A stretch of DNA of 64,000 nucleotides from Planctomycetota bacterium (GTDB taxonomy: Bacteria > Planctomycetota > Phycisphaerae > Phycisphaerales > SM1A02). Both the position numbers and the translations under genes were made by a program. Below are positions 1-7,482 of the stretch, one piece after another (the first letter of the stretch is position 1; each line of letters opens with the position of its first letter). The notes under the pieces are model-generated. The model was not told the DNA's origin. It did no database searches and saw nothing but the letters and a program-made list of their open reading frames with translations. The DNA is taken from contig JADFIR010000009.1 of assembly GCA_022566535.1 (NCBI GenBank), positions 1,228 through 65,227 of the forward strand, given 5' to 3'.

Positions 1-112
1 GCAGCCCGGGCAGCGAGGCGAAGATGTCGCCCACGCGCATGATCAGGCTGTCGACGCGCCCCCCTCGATAGCCCGACAGCAGCCCCAGGCCGTTGCCGAT
101 GATGAGCGCCAG
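1..112 (-). pseudogene. ABC transporter permease fragment (OppC/DppC type)
   Basis: Read on the minus strand, the first 112 bases give an open stretch containing ...GLGLLSGYRGGRVDSLIMR... followed by VGDIFASLPG. This matches the hallmark segment of the inner-membrane permease of oligopeptide/dipeptide ABC importers (the family pattern is roughly G..LG..aGY.GG.vD..imR..di..a.P). The gene continues off the left edge. Its upstream part stops abruptly where transposase-like sequence begins at about 111, so it is cut there by an insertion, a deletion or an assembly junction. Only about 36 residues are visible. Confidence 0.5.
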
Positions 113-435
113 TAACGTCGTTTATGAAGTCACGGATCGTGTCGAGGCGACGGCGTGGGGCGGCGTGGCGGCCATGCATCAACTGGCGCATACCATCGGT
201 TTGACGCAGGCGTTGGATGACAAGGTGCATGTGTTAAAGATCCACAAGCCGTATCATGAATCGGATCACATATTGAATATTGCGTTGAACATTTTGGCGG
301 GCGGCACGCGCCTGGAAGATCTGGAACTGCGCCGCCGCGACGCGGTGAAGATCATCGATGGCATCGTTGCGGCCGAGAAGATGGGGGCGGCGCGGCACGT
401 CATGGCGCTGATCGGGCGCCCAACCCACACCGATT
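111..435 (+). pseudogene. Transposase N-terminal fragment (IS1380-like)
   Basis: About 110 residues resemble the N-terminal region of IS1380-type DDE transposases as I remember them: a YEVTDRVxATAWGG start, then PYHESDHILNIALNILAGG and TRLEDLELRR. The conserved part begins at 111, directly after the permease fragment. The similarity fades after about 400 and the catalytic DDE domain is absent, so this is a dead fragment. The family name is from memory of the motif; the ISfinder group is not certain. Confidence 0.5.
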
Positions 436-660
436 CAAGGGCCACCAGTATGCGGTCCGTCTGTCAACTGCTCCAGTCGCGCGGCCAGCTCGGGGCTCAC
501 GCGGGCCACCAGCTGGCGGTCCTGCGCCGGCAGGGCCGCCCAACAGGCGGCCACTTCTTGCCACTTCGGCCCCCCTCTTTGCCAGTCGGCGCGCACATGC
601 GGGCGCGCGCCGGCCTGATCGGCTGCGGCGTCATGTTCGCAAGTGCCTGATCGTGCAGGG
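436..660 (-). other. Possible 3' end of an unknown gene
   Basis: The minus strand carries a continuous reading frame downstream of the partial tRNA. It ends in a coding-like stretch with ALPAQDRQLVARVSPELAAR followed by LEQL and a stop near 435. I cannot assign a family and see no start codon belonging to it; the open frame upstream runs through the tRNA remnant. It may be a third foreign piece in the mosaic at this end of the window. Confidence 0.2.
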
Positions 661-675
661 GGATGCGTCTCGCCG

Positions 676-734
676 GGGGTCGGGGTGCTACCGGTTTTCA
701 AGACCGGCGCCTTCAACCACTCGGCCACCCCACC
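676..734 (-). tRNA. tRNA-Ser(UGA), truncated at the 3' side
   Basis: The minus strand from 734 reads GGTGGGG then TGGCCGAGTGGTTGAAGGC (acceptor 5' strand and D arm). An anticodon arm with a CTTGAAA loop follows, giving anticodon TGA. Past the start of the variable arm the expected T arm (TTCGAAT loop) and the returning acceptor strand CCCCACC are missing. The gene is therefore a 5' remnant of about 59 bases and not functional as it stands. The break falls in the mosaic region that also holds the permease and transposase fragments. Confidence 0.6.
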
Positions 735-822
735 CGCGCTTATCCTAGCGTGAATCGGCGCTCGCGCAAGACCAGCGGCGTGGCTCGCGCCGTTCGGCGG
801 TCGTGACCCGCTTACCCGATCA

Positions 823-1113
823 CTATTCGGATGATAAATGCTCATTCAGGATGCGCAATGTATCGGTGCCAGCGACGCGGTCCAGCTCTCTCATGTTCGA
901 TTGGACACCGATCCAAACCGGGTGGGGGGCCGCTCCCTTGGACTTCCCCAGATAGCGGAGTGGGTGCACATGGAGCGCATGGTCGCCTGGGGCCAGCCGT
1001 TGCTCGCCGCGCTCCCGCCTCTGCAACGCGTTCAATGTCGCCAGAACAGCGCCGTAGACCGCCACGAGGGCGGTAACGAGCAAGAACCAGTTGTTGAGAA
1101 GCCATTGCTTCAT
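823..1113 (-). CDS. Small membrane-anchored hypothetical protein
   Basis: A 96-residue protein from an ATG at 1113 that begins MKQWLLNNWFLLVTALVAVY, one strongly hydrophobic helix, followed by a short Arg-rich stretch and a soluble tail. Longer starts upstream give low-complexity residues and are unlikely. Proteins with one N-terminal helix then 'RRRE/RRD' and a short cytoplasmic domain are common hypotheticals, and I recognise no specific family. A weak AGGCGG lies about 10 bases upstream. It may form a pair with the membrane ORF at 1194-1382. Confidence 0.4.
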   Translation of the reverse strand: MKQWLLNNWFLLVTALVAVYGAVLATLNALQRRERGEQRLAPGDHALHVHPLRYLGKSKGAAPHPVWIGVQSNMRELDRVAGTDTLRILNEHLSSE

Positions 1114-1193
1114 GTCGGCTTGTCCGCCTGGACCATCGCCAGGATACCCGCCTATACCACCGCATGCTTCGGGCTCGCGATCTCGTCTGCGCG

Positions 1194-1382
1194 TCAATCT
1201 CTGCCCTCATCCGAGCGATCGCGGTGACGTGGAATCGCAAAGCCGATCAGTCCCGCGCCGACGGCCATGCCGATGATGGCTTGTTGTTGCGCATCGGGAA
1301 AGGCGGCCGCCCCACCACCACCAGCCAGCAGTGCCGCACCGACGGCGAACATGAGCCGACGAATGGCGCTTTTCAGTGTCAT
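1194..1382 (-). CDS. Small hydrophobic hypothetical protein
   Basis: A 62-residue protein starting MTLKSAIRRLMFAVGAALLA with a second hydrophobic stretch IIGMAVGAGLIGFAI and a charged end. This gives one signal-anchor and one transmembrane helix. Size and pattern fit a small two-helix membrane protein, perhaps holin-like, but nothing specific supports that. It is on the same strand as the single-helix ORF at 823-1113, with 80 bases between them. The 238 bases between it and the deacetylase gene hold nothing I can identify. Confidence 0.4.
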   Translation of the reverse strand: MTLKSAIRRLMFAVGAALLAGGGGAAAFPDAQQQAIIGMAVGAGLIGFAIPRHRDRSDEGRD

Positions 1383-1620
1383 TGCTGCCAGGATACCGTC
1401 CGCCCTGATTCGTGCCCCGCTGCCCGCGCACGAAAAGTCCCGCCGAGGGCTGGAAGGGGGGATGCGCAGCCGCTCGGCGGGGGGATTCGGACTCGCATTC
1501 TACTCGATGTGGCGACGTGACCTCAAGCGGCACAACTGGAAAATCGCGGCCCGGATCAGCCCCGTCTCCGGCCGCGCCCTGGGGCTCAGCTGCGCCAACA
1601 GCTGTGGCTGGGCATCGCGG

Positions 1621-2643
1621 TTACAGCGGCCAATAGCGTTTGTGCGCATCGCGGACCTGTTCGATGATCGGGGCTGCTCCGTGACCGGGTGAGGGCGGCT
1701 CAGGCCTCCAGCCGGAAAGAACGTTCACGCAGGCGTGGACGCTGTCGGCGAGCGCGGTCAGGTCGTAGCCGCCTTCGAGGACCAGGGCCAGCCGGCCTTG
1801 TGCGCATCGGTCGGCGAGATCACAGACGGTTGCGCACAGTGACGCGAAACCGTCCTCGGTAACGGCCATCCCGCCCAGCGGATCCTGGCGGTGAGCGTCG
1901 AACCCAGCGGACACCAGAATCAAGTCGGGTGCAAAATCGTCTGCGATGGGGACAAGCAGCTCACGAAAGATCGCCTGGTACTCGCCGTCGCCGACTCCCT
2001 CCGGAAGCGGCACGTTGACGGTGAACCCCGCGCCTTGGGCTGTGCCGACCTCGTCCACACCGCCCGTGCCGGGGTAGAACGGATACCGATGTGTGCTGAA
2101 GAGCATCACGTCTTGGCGGTCCCAGAAGATGTGTTGCGTGCCGTTGCCGTGGTGGACATCCCAATCGACGATCAAGATGCGCTGGCAGCCAAGCGCAGCG
2201 CGGGCATGGGCAGCGGCGACGGCGACGTTGTTGAACAGGCAGAATCCCATGGCACGGTCAGCCTCGGCGTGATGGCCGGGCGGTCGCACCAGAGCAAAGG
2301 CCCGCTTGACTGGGCCCGTCCCGACCGCGCTCACTGCCTCGATCGCCGCCCCGGCTGCCAGGTATGCGGCGGGGATGCTTCCCGGCGAGACGGTGGTGTC
2401 AGCGTCGAGTGCAGCCGACCGCCCACGGAATGCTTCAAGCTGATCGACGTATGCCGGCTGATGCACTCGCTCGATCAATTCGCGGGCCGCGGGGTGCGGC
2501 TCCACCCACCGGACTTTGGGAATCGGTGAGTGCTTGAGCTTCTCGCAGATCGCGCGGAGACGGTCCGGCCGCTCCGGATGACCCGCGCCGGAATCGTGCT
2601 CAAGCATCGCCTCATGGAAGAAGAGCAACACGTCGTCGGGCAT
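1621..2643 (-). CDS. Histone deacetylase-family amidohydrolase
   Basis: A 340-residue single-domain member of the histone deacetylase/acetylpolyamine amidohydrolase superfamily, which are zinc hydrolases removing acetyl groups from acetyl-lysine or acetylpolyamines. Visible motifs in order are HPERPDRL near the N terminus, RPPGHHA (the paired active-site histidines) near residue 120, WDVHHGNGTQ (metal ligands) near 165, and SAGFDAH (second metal aspartate) near 250, then LVLEGGYDL. Length fits the bacterial class II-like group. No signal peptide is visible, so it is cytoplasmic. It stands alone on the minus strand; the substrate cannot be told from sequence. Confidence 0.93.
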   Translation of the reverse strand: MPDDVLLFFHEAMLEHDSGAGHPERPDRLRAICEKLKHSPIPKVRWVEPHPAARELIERVHQPAYVDQLEAFRGRSAALDADTTVSPGSIPAAYLAAGAAIEAVSAVGTGPVKRAFALVRPPGHHAEADRAMGFCLFNNVAVAAAHARAALGCQRILIVDWDVHHGNGTQHIFWDRQDVMLFSTHRYPFYPGTGGVDEVGTAQGAGFTVNVPLPEGVGDGEYQAIFRELLVPIADDFAPDLILVSAGFDAHRQDPLGGMAVTEDGFASLCATVCDLADRCAQGRLALVLEGGYDLTALADSVHACVNVLSGWRPEPPSPGHGAAPIIEQVRDAHKRYWPL

Positions 2644-3360
2644 GGCAGGCCATAGTAAGGACTCGCAACAGCCGCAAAGGAGCTGTCAAGTTTGGCAGGA
2701 TGGGCTATCCCGGGCGGCGCGGGCTCGCCACAGCAAGGGATAAAGTTTGCGGCCCGGCCCGGCGCTTATGAAGCTGCCTGGGCGGTCTGATGAAGCTATA
2801 AGTTGTTTGATTGTGACCTGTTGCGGGGTGTCGGCCGTGGGTCGGGGCTTGCACATCCAGGTTTGTCCTTGACATCTCGCCGAGACCTGTCATAGTGCAA
2901 GCATGAGAAGAGAGCGAGAGAATCCTCGCCGTTCGTTATTCTTCCCGACCCACACCAGCCGTCTCGCCCCAGGCGTAGACCATTTGGTGAACATCGGGAT
3001 CGACAACCTTCCGCCGGTCACGATCGTTGTCGGCCCGATCGCTCACCGCCCGAATCAGCTCGCCGACCTCATCGAGGCGATTGGCGGTTCCGGCGGCGCG
3101 GCGATGGCTGGTGGTGTCGGCGGCGCCCATTAGACGCCGGTGCAGCGAGCGGACGTTGGGCTAGCGGCAGCACCCCGCTGTAACTGATCACAACCGTCGT
3201 TGGCTTGGCAGTGCCTATTACCCGGTGTGCACAAATAGCACAATGGCGGCAATCGTTGGGTGATTGTGCTGAGAAAGCACGCACTCCATTCCGCTCGCAC
3301 GCACGAGTCCGAAAGCACCGCGCGCAGCGGAGGTGGCAGGCGCACGCGATCAGACAAACA
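2644..3360. other. Long leader of the first PEP-CTERM gene, with insertion
   Basis: From about 2782 this 717-base stretch matches the region upstream of the second PEP-CTERM gene (from about 4153), so it belongs to a tandem duplication. Between about 2950 and 3165 it holds roughly 215 bases missing from the second copy. That insert could encode a short frame on either strand but shows no recognisable domain. I see no convincing gene of its own here. Confidence 0.5.
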
Positions 3361-4074
3361 GTGTTCAGTAAGTCGCTACTTCTCAGGAGCGTACTCCCGA
3401 TTGTGGCCATCGCCGCGACGATGGCCTGGGCGGGGACCGCGAACGCCGGCTTAGTAATCGATCCGACTGGAGACGCAATACTGGGATTTGAAACGAAGCT
3501 CGCCTTGAACGACGACGGAAGCCCTAATGACCTGTTGTTCGTGACCAACGTTTACGTCCGCTTCACCGAGGCGGACGACCGGCTCCTGCTCATCGGCTTC
3601 GCCCAGATCTACACCCAGAACGGCAGCAACTTCTATCAGCACCCGCTTGGCGGTGCCACGGCCCCCCACTCGGACCTAATCCCCGACTTCCCCAGCCTGG
3701 CGTTTGACACGTTCGTCACCATCGGCATGAAGACCAACGACGGCTCGGACACGACCGCGACTGACCCTGCATACGCCGACCTCGGCAACAAGATTGTCGG
3801 CGGCTGGTACGCCGACCGCAATAGTGGTCAGGGTGATGCGGGCAACTACCCGCTGAACCCGGATGGCACCTATTGGATCCTCATCGCGCAGTTGACTGTC
3901 GATAACAAGCCCGGCAACGGCCTTGCGGGCTCCATGCTTGTGTTCTGGCAGGAATATCCAGGTGCTCCGGTGTCCGGCAATGAAGCTTCCTTGGGCATTC
4001 CCACGCCTGGGACGCTCGCATTCCTCGGTCTGGCCGGGCTGATTGGCCCTCGGCGACGTCGGCGTCGGGACTGA
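3361..4074 (+). CDS. PEP-CTERM-like exported protein, copy 1
   Basis: A 237-residue exported protein. The likely start is the GTG at 3361, by analogy with its paralogue at 4467. It has a signal peptide (MFSKSLLLRSVLPIVAIAAT...ANAG), then a domain of unknown function starting with LVIDPTGDAILG. The C terminus, TPGTLAFLGLAGLIG plus an arginine cluster, is the Planctomycetes-type variant of the PEP-CTERM sorting tail (Pro-rich motif, hydrophobic helix, Arg patch), suggesting processing by an exosortase. Unlike copy 2, the bases before the GTG (GATCAGACAAACA) have lost the AAGGAG ribosome site, so translation may be weak. An ATG far upstream at 3205 would give a long non-homologous N terminus and is rejected. 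Confidence 0.8.
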   Translation: MFSKSLLLRSVLPIVAIAATMAWAGTANAGLVIDPTGDAILGFETKLALNDDGSPNDLLFVTNVYVRFTEADDRLLLIGFAQIYTQNGSNFYQHPLGGATAPHSDLIPDFPSLAFDTFVTIGMKTNDGSDTTATDPAYADLGNKIVGGWYADRNSGQGDAGNYPLNPDGTYWILIAQLTVDNKPGNGLAGSMLVFWQEYPGAPVSGNEASLGIPTPGTLAFLGLAGLIGPRRRRRRD

Positions 4075-4116
4075 TCTGATCCGGCCTGACTCGGCAACCT
4101 TAGGAGAAACGAAAAA

Positions 4117-4140
4117 CCCTGCGAAGGCAGGGCTTTATCT
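4117..4140 (+). terminator. Rho-independent terminator after PEP-CTERM copy 1
   Basis: CCCTGC-GAAG-GCAGGG hairpin (4117-4132) preceded by AAAAA and followed by CTTTATCT. An almost identical hairpin follows copy 2. The A-tract on the other side could let it act in both directions. Confidence 0.75.
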
Positions 4141-4466
4141 CAGTGGCGATGGACGGTCTGATGAAGCCATAAGCGGTTTGATTGTGGCCTGTCGCGGGGT
4201 GCCGGGCGTGGGTCGGGGCTTGCACATTCGGGCCTTTCCTAGACATCTCGCCGAGACCGAGAGATTCCTCGCCGTTCATTATTCTTTCCGACACCCCGCC
4301 CTAACCGATCACAACAATGCCTCCTACCCGGTGTGCACGAATGGCACAATGGCGGCAATCGTTCGGCAGTTGTGCTGAGAACGCTCGCACTCCATTCCGC
4401 TCGCACGCATGAGTCCGAATGCACGGTGCGCAGCGAAGTTGGCAGGATCACCCAAGGAGACAAACA

Positions 4467-5177
4467 GTGTTCAGTAAATCGCTACTTGTCAGAAACGGAC
4501 TCCCGTTTGTGGCCATCGCCGCGATGTTGACCTGGGCGGAGACCGCGAACGCCGGCTTAGTCATCGATCCTGTTGGAAACGCAATCCTGGGACTGGAAAC
4601 GAAGCTCGCCTTGAACGACGACGGAAGCCCCAATGACCTGTTGTTCGTGACCAACGTTTACGTTCGCTTCACTGAGGCGGACGACCGGTTCCTCACCATC
4701 GCCTTCGCCCAGATCTACACCCGCAACGGCAGCGACTTCTATCAGCACCCGGCGGGAGGTGACACCGCTCCATCGGAGGCCCTCGTCGGCATGTTCCCCA
4801 GCCTGGCGTTTGACACCTTCGTTACCTTCGGCGTAAAGACCAACGACGGCTCGGACACGACCGCGACTGACCCAGCATACGCCGACCTGGGCAACAAGAT
4901 TGTCGGCGGCTGGTACGCCAACCCGGACAGCGGTCAGGGTGATGCCGGCAACTATCCGCTGAACCCGGATGGGACCTATTGGATCCTTATCGCTCAGCTG
5001 ACTATTGATAACAAGCCCGGCAACGGTGTTGTAGGCTCCATGCTTGTGTTCTGGCAGGAATTCCCAGGTGCTCCCCTCCTTTACAATGAAGCTAATTTCC
5101 CCATCTCGCCCTCGCCTGGAGCTCTCGCACTTCTCGGCCTGGCCGGGCTGATGGGGGTGCGTCGCCGCCGGGATTGA
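4467..5177 (+). CDS. PEP-CTERM-like exported protein, copy 2
   Basis: A 236-residue paralogue of the protein at 3361. The start is a GTG at 4467 with a clear AAGGAG ribosome site at 4454-4459, seven bases away. A signal peptide (MFSKSLLVRNGLPFVAIAAM...ANAG) is followed by the same domain of unknown function and a C-terminal SPSPGALALLGLAGLMG plus RRRR tail. The middle of the protein is nearly identical to copy 1; the signal peptide, one loop and the segment just before the sorting tail vary. It is probably secreted and anchored or released at the cell envelope. Function is unknown. Confidence 0.85.
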   Translation: MFSKSLLVRNGLPFVAIAAMLTWAETANAGLVIDPVGNAILGLETKLALNDDGSPNDLLFVTNVYVRFTEADDRFLTIAFAQIYTRNGSDFYQHPAGGDTAPSEALVGMFPSLAFDTFVTFGVKTNDGSDTTATDPAYADLGNKIVGGWYANPDSGQGDAGNYPLNPDGTYWILIAQLTIDNKPGNGVVGSMLVFWQEFPGAPLLYNEANFPISPSPGALALLGLAGLMGVRRRRD

Positions 5178-5214
5178 TTCGGCCTGACTCGGCAATCTCA
5201 AGAGAAACGAAAAA

Positions 5215-5236
5215 CCCTGCGAAAGCAGGGCTTTGT
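5215..5236 (+). terminator. Rho-independent terminator after PEP-CTERM copy 2
   Basis: CCCTGC-GAAA-GCAGGG hairpin followed by CTTTGTC. It has the same design as the hairpin at 4117 and lies just before the convergent tRNA-Met gene. Confidence 0.75.
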
Positions 5237-5241
5237 CTCAG

Positions 5242-5315
5242 TGGCGATGGGCGGACTTGAACCGCCGACCTAGGGTTTATGAATCCCTCGCTCTAACCAA
5301 CTGAGCTACATCGCC
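5242..5315 (-). tRNA. tRNA-Met(CAU), elongator type
   Basis: On the minus strand the 74-base gene folds with acceptor GGCGATG/CATCGCC, D arm GCTCAGTTGGTTAGAGC, anticodon loop TTCATAA (anticodon CAT) and T arm GGCGGTTCAAGTCCGCC. The discriminator base is A and CCA is not encoded. A perfect first pair G-C fits an elongator rather than an initiator. It could also be the Ile2 (lysidine) type, which needs comparison with other CAT tRNAs. It lies convergent with the duplicated PEP-CTERM genes. Confidence 0.92.
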
Positions 5316-5401
5316 TTGAGGAAGGGATTAGGGGTCAGGGATTAGGGGTTAGGCAGGAGCAACCAAGCAAGAACAGCAGTCTAGGCGAAGGCATAGCGCG
5401 G

Positions 5402-7303
5402 TCAAGCCTTGGAGACCTTGTCGGCAGCCTTGGCCTCAATCAGCGGCGCCGCCTTGACATCGTGCGGCGGCGGACGCAGCCAGCGGAGAACCTCCGCGGG
5501 CAATGATTCCGTGGGAGCCTCCGGGTTCGCGAATGCGATCGCCCCAGCAATCAGACCCATAAACATCGGCTGCGGTTGAAGCGGTCTGCTCACCAGCTCC
5601 GGGTGGAATTGAGCCGCAACGAAATATGGGTGCGTTCTCTGGTCAAGCTCGAGCACCTGCATGATCCGATGCCCGGGGTGCCGGCCGGAGAACCGCAGCC
5701 CAGCGGCGCTGAGCCGGTCGATGTAGGCCGGCTCGACCTCGTAGCGATGGCGGAAGCGCTGGCGGACCATTCCCGAGTCGTCCGGCCGAAACAGGAACCA
5801 CGCCAGGGAATCGTGCTCGAGCAACACCTCCTGGCCCCCGAGCCGCATTGTGCCGCCGAGCCCTTCTATTCTTTTCTGCTCAGGCAACTCAGCAATGACC
5901 GGATGGGGGCACGCCGCGTCCAACTCGGTCGTGTTGGCCCCTTCAAGGTCCAACACATGGCGGGCGTAATCGATCACCGCCACCTGGAACCCCAGGCAGA
6001 TGCCCAAGTAGGGGATGCGGTGGGTGCGCACAAACTCGACACAGGCGATCTTGCCCTCGACCCCACGTTCGCCGAACCCGCCGGGAACAATAACGCCCTG
6101 GACCCTGCCGTCTCCGAGTTGCCCGGCGACATTCGACGCGTTGATCTCCGACGTATCGAACCACCGCACATCAACGTCAGCGGACAAGTGCGTGGAGGCG
6201 TGCTCGATCGCCCGGTCGATCGAGGCGTAGGCATCGCGGACCGAAGTGTATTTGCCGGTAATCCCGATGGTGATCTTGTGCTTGCGCGGCGCGCGGATCT
6301 TGGTAGTGAATTGGGTCCAGCGATGCCTGGCCTGGTCCTCGTGAACGGAATCGACACGATCATGAAGATCAAGGATGGAAAGGACCTCGCGATCGAGTCC
6401 CTCCGCCCGCATCGCTTCGGGGACGGTGTAGATCGACGCTCGATCATGGAGCGAGAAGACGCGATTCATGGGGACGTTGGAGTACATCGCGATCTTCTGC
6501 ATGACCGGCTTGGTGACGGGATGGTGGGCCCGGCAGGCAAGGATGTGCGGCTGAATGCCCGCTTCCATGAGGCGCTTGATGCCGAGCTGTGCGGCCTTGG
6601 ACTTCTGCTCGCCGAGGATCACCGGTTCGATGACATAGGTCAGCGCGACGAAACATGTTGATTGCGGGCCTTCTTCGAAGGCCAGCTCGCGGAGCGCTTC
6701 GATGTAGAAGCCGTTTTCATAGTCGCCGACGGTCCCGCCGACCTCGACGAACACGACGTCAGCCGGCCCGCCGTCGGGTGCGCCCTTCATCGCCAGCTCG
6801 CGCAGATGCAGCTTCACCTGCCCGGTCACGTGCGGGATCATCTGGACATCGCGCCCCAGGAAGCCGCCTTTGCGCTCGCGTTCCAGTATCTGGGCGTAGA
6901 CCTGTCCGGAGGTGATGAAACTGGCCCGTGCGAGGTTCTGATTGAGCATCCGCTCATAGGTGCCCAGGTCCATGTCGCATTCGGTGCCGTCGTCCAGGAC
7001 AAACACCTCCCCGTGCCGGTAGGGGTTGAGCGTCCCGGAATCGATGTTGAGATAGCCCTCCATCTTGATGGGGGCGACCGACAGGCCCTTGTCTTTGAGC
7101 AGCTTGGCCAGGGACGAGCTGAAAATGCCCTTGCCCAGGCCGGACATGACCGTGCCCAGCACAGCCACGTACTTGTGCCGGCCCCGCTCATATCCGTCCG
7201 GGACAGGCGAATAGAACTCGGTCGTTTCGTGTGATCGGCCGAATTGCTGCAGAAAGCCGGTATCGGCCGGGTCATCCCAGGCGGGGGGTGGCGAGTCGGG
7301 CAT
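5402..7303 (-). CDS. pyrG: CTP synthase
   Basis: Makes CTP from UTP, ATP and glutamine. The protein is 633 residues, against about 540 usual. The N-terminal synthase domain has the P-loop-like SGLGKGIFSSSL, then the NIDSGTLNPYRHGEVFVLDD block and TYERML. The C-terminal class I glutamine amidotransferase domain has PGGFGERGVEGK, the nucleophile elbow GICLGFQ (Cys near 435) and FHPE for the catalytic His/Glu. The excess length is an N-terminal extension of about 42 residues and a C-terminal tail of about 40. The synthase motif reads KMEGYLNID where most family members have KLDPYINVD, so this is a divergent subtype. It is transcribed alone, divergent from the peptidase gene. Confidence 0.95.
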   Translation of the reverse strand: MPDSPPPAWDDPADTGFLQQFGRSHETTEFYSPVPDGYERGRHKYVAVLGTVMSGLGKGIFSSSLAKLLKDKGLSVAPIKMEGYLNIDSGTLNPYRHGEVFVLDDGTECDMDLGTYERMLNQNLARASFITSGQVYAQILERERKGGFLGRDVQMIPHVTGQVKLHLRELAMKGAPDGGPADVVFVEVGGTVGDYENGFYIEALRELAFEEGPQSTCFVALTYVIEPVILGEQKSKAAQLGIKRLMEAGIQPHILACRAHHPVTKPVMQKIAMYSNVPMNRVFSLHDRASIYTVPEAMRAEGLDREVLSILDLHDRVDSVHEDQARHRWTQFTTKIRAPRKHKITIGITGKYTSVRDAYASIDRAIEHASTHLSADVDVRWFDTSEINASNVAGQLGDGRVQGVIVPGGFGERGVEGKIACVEFVRTHRIPYLGICLGFQVAVIDYARHVLDLEGANTTELDAACPHPVIAELPEQKRIEGLGGTMRLGGQEVLLEHDSLAWFLFRPDDSGMVRQRFRHRYEVEPAYIDRLSAAGLRFSGRHPGHRIMQVLELDQRTHPYFVAAQFHPELVSRPLQPQPMFMGLIAGAIAFANPEAPTESLPAEVLRWLRPPPHDVKAAPLIEAKAADKVSKA

Positions 7304-7482
7304 TGCTTACTATACCGCGCCTAAGGGCTTCGGCAAGAACCCACCCGGGGCGCTTATGTTGGGGCAAGCGCCCTATTCTGTATTCAAACGGCGGCGCTGC
7401 GACCGTGCACGGCTCCGCTGCGGATGAACCTGGCCGGCTGTGACACATCAGCCGCCCCCGCGAGGAAGGAGTAACCCACACT

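Larger units (their letters stand above)
2782..4151 (+). repeat. Tandem duplication, unit 1
   Basis: Starts at GGCGGTCTGATGAAGC and runs through a leader, a PEP-CTERM gene and its terminator. Unit 2 begins at the matching ACGGTCTGATGAAGCC. The unit is longer than unit 2, mainly because of the roughly 215-base insert near 2950-3165. Sequence similarity is high throughout the coding parts, so the duplication is fairly recent. Confidence 0.8.
4153..5248 (+). repeat. Tandem duplication, unit 2
   Basis: Second copy of the leader, PEP-CTERM gene and terminator. The unit ends at the 3' end of the tRNA-Met gene. The left junction of this unit (TCAGTGGCGATGG at 4139-4151) repeats the last bases of that tRNA gene (TCAGTGGCGATGG at 5238-5250), so the duplicated block carries a small tRNA-end scar. 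Confidence 0.8.

Noticed and set aside
3205-3360. ATG at 3205 as start of the first PEP-CTERM gene
   Set aside because: It adds 52 residues unlike the paralogue and hides the signal peptide; the GTG at 3361 matches the well-supported GTG of the second copy.
5316-5360. GGATTAGGGGT repeats beside tRNA-Met as a possible CRISPR or att site
   Set aside because: Only two or three imperfect short copies with no spacers; no CRISPR array was seen anywhere in the window.
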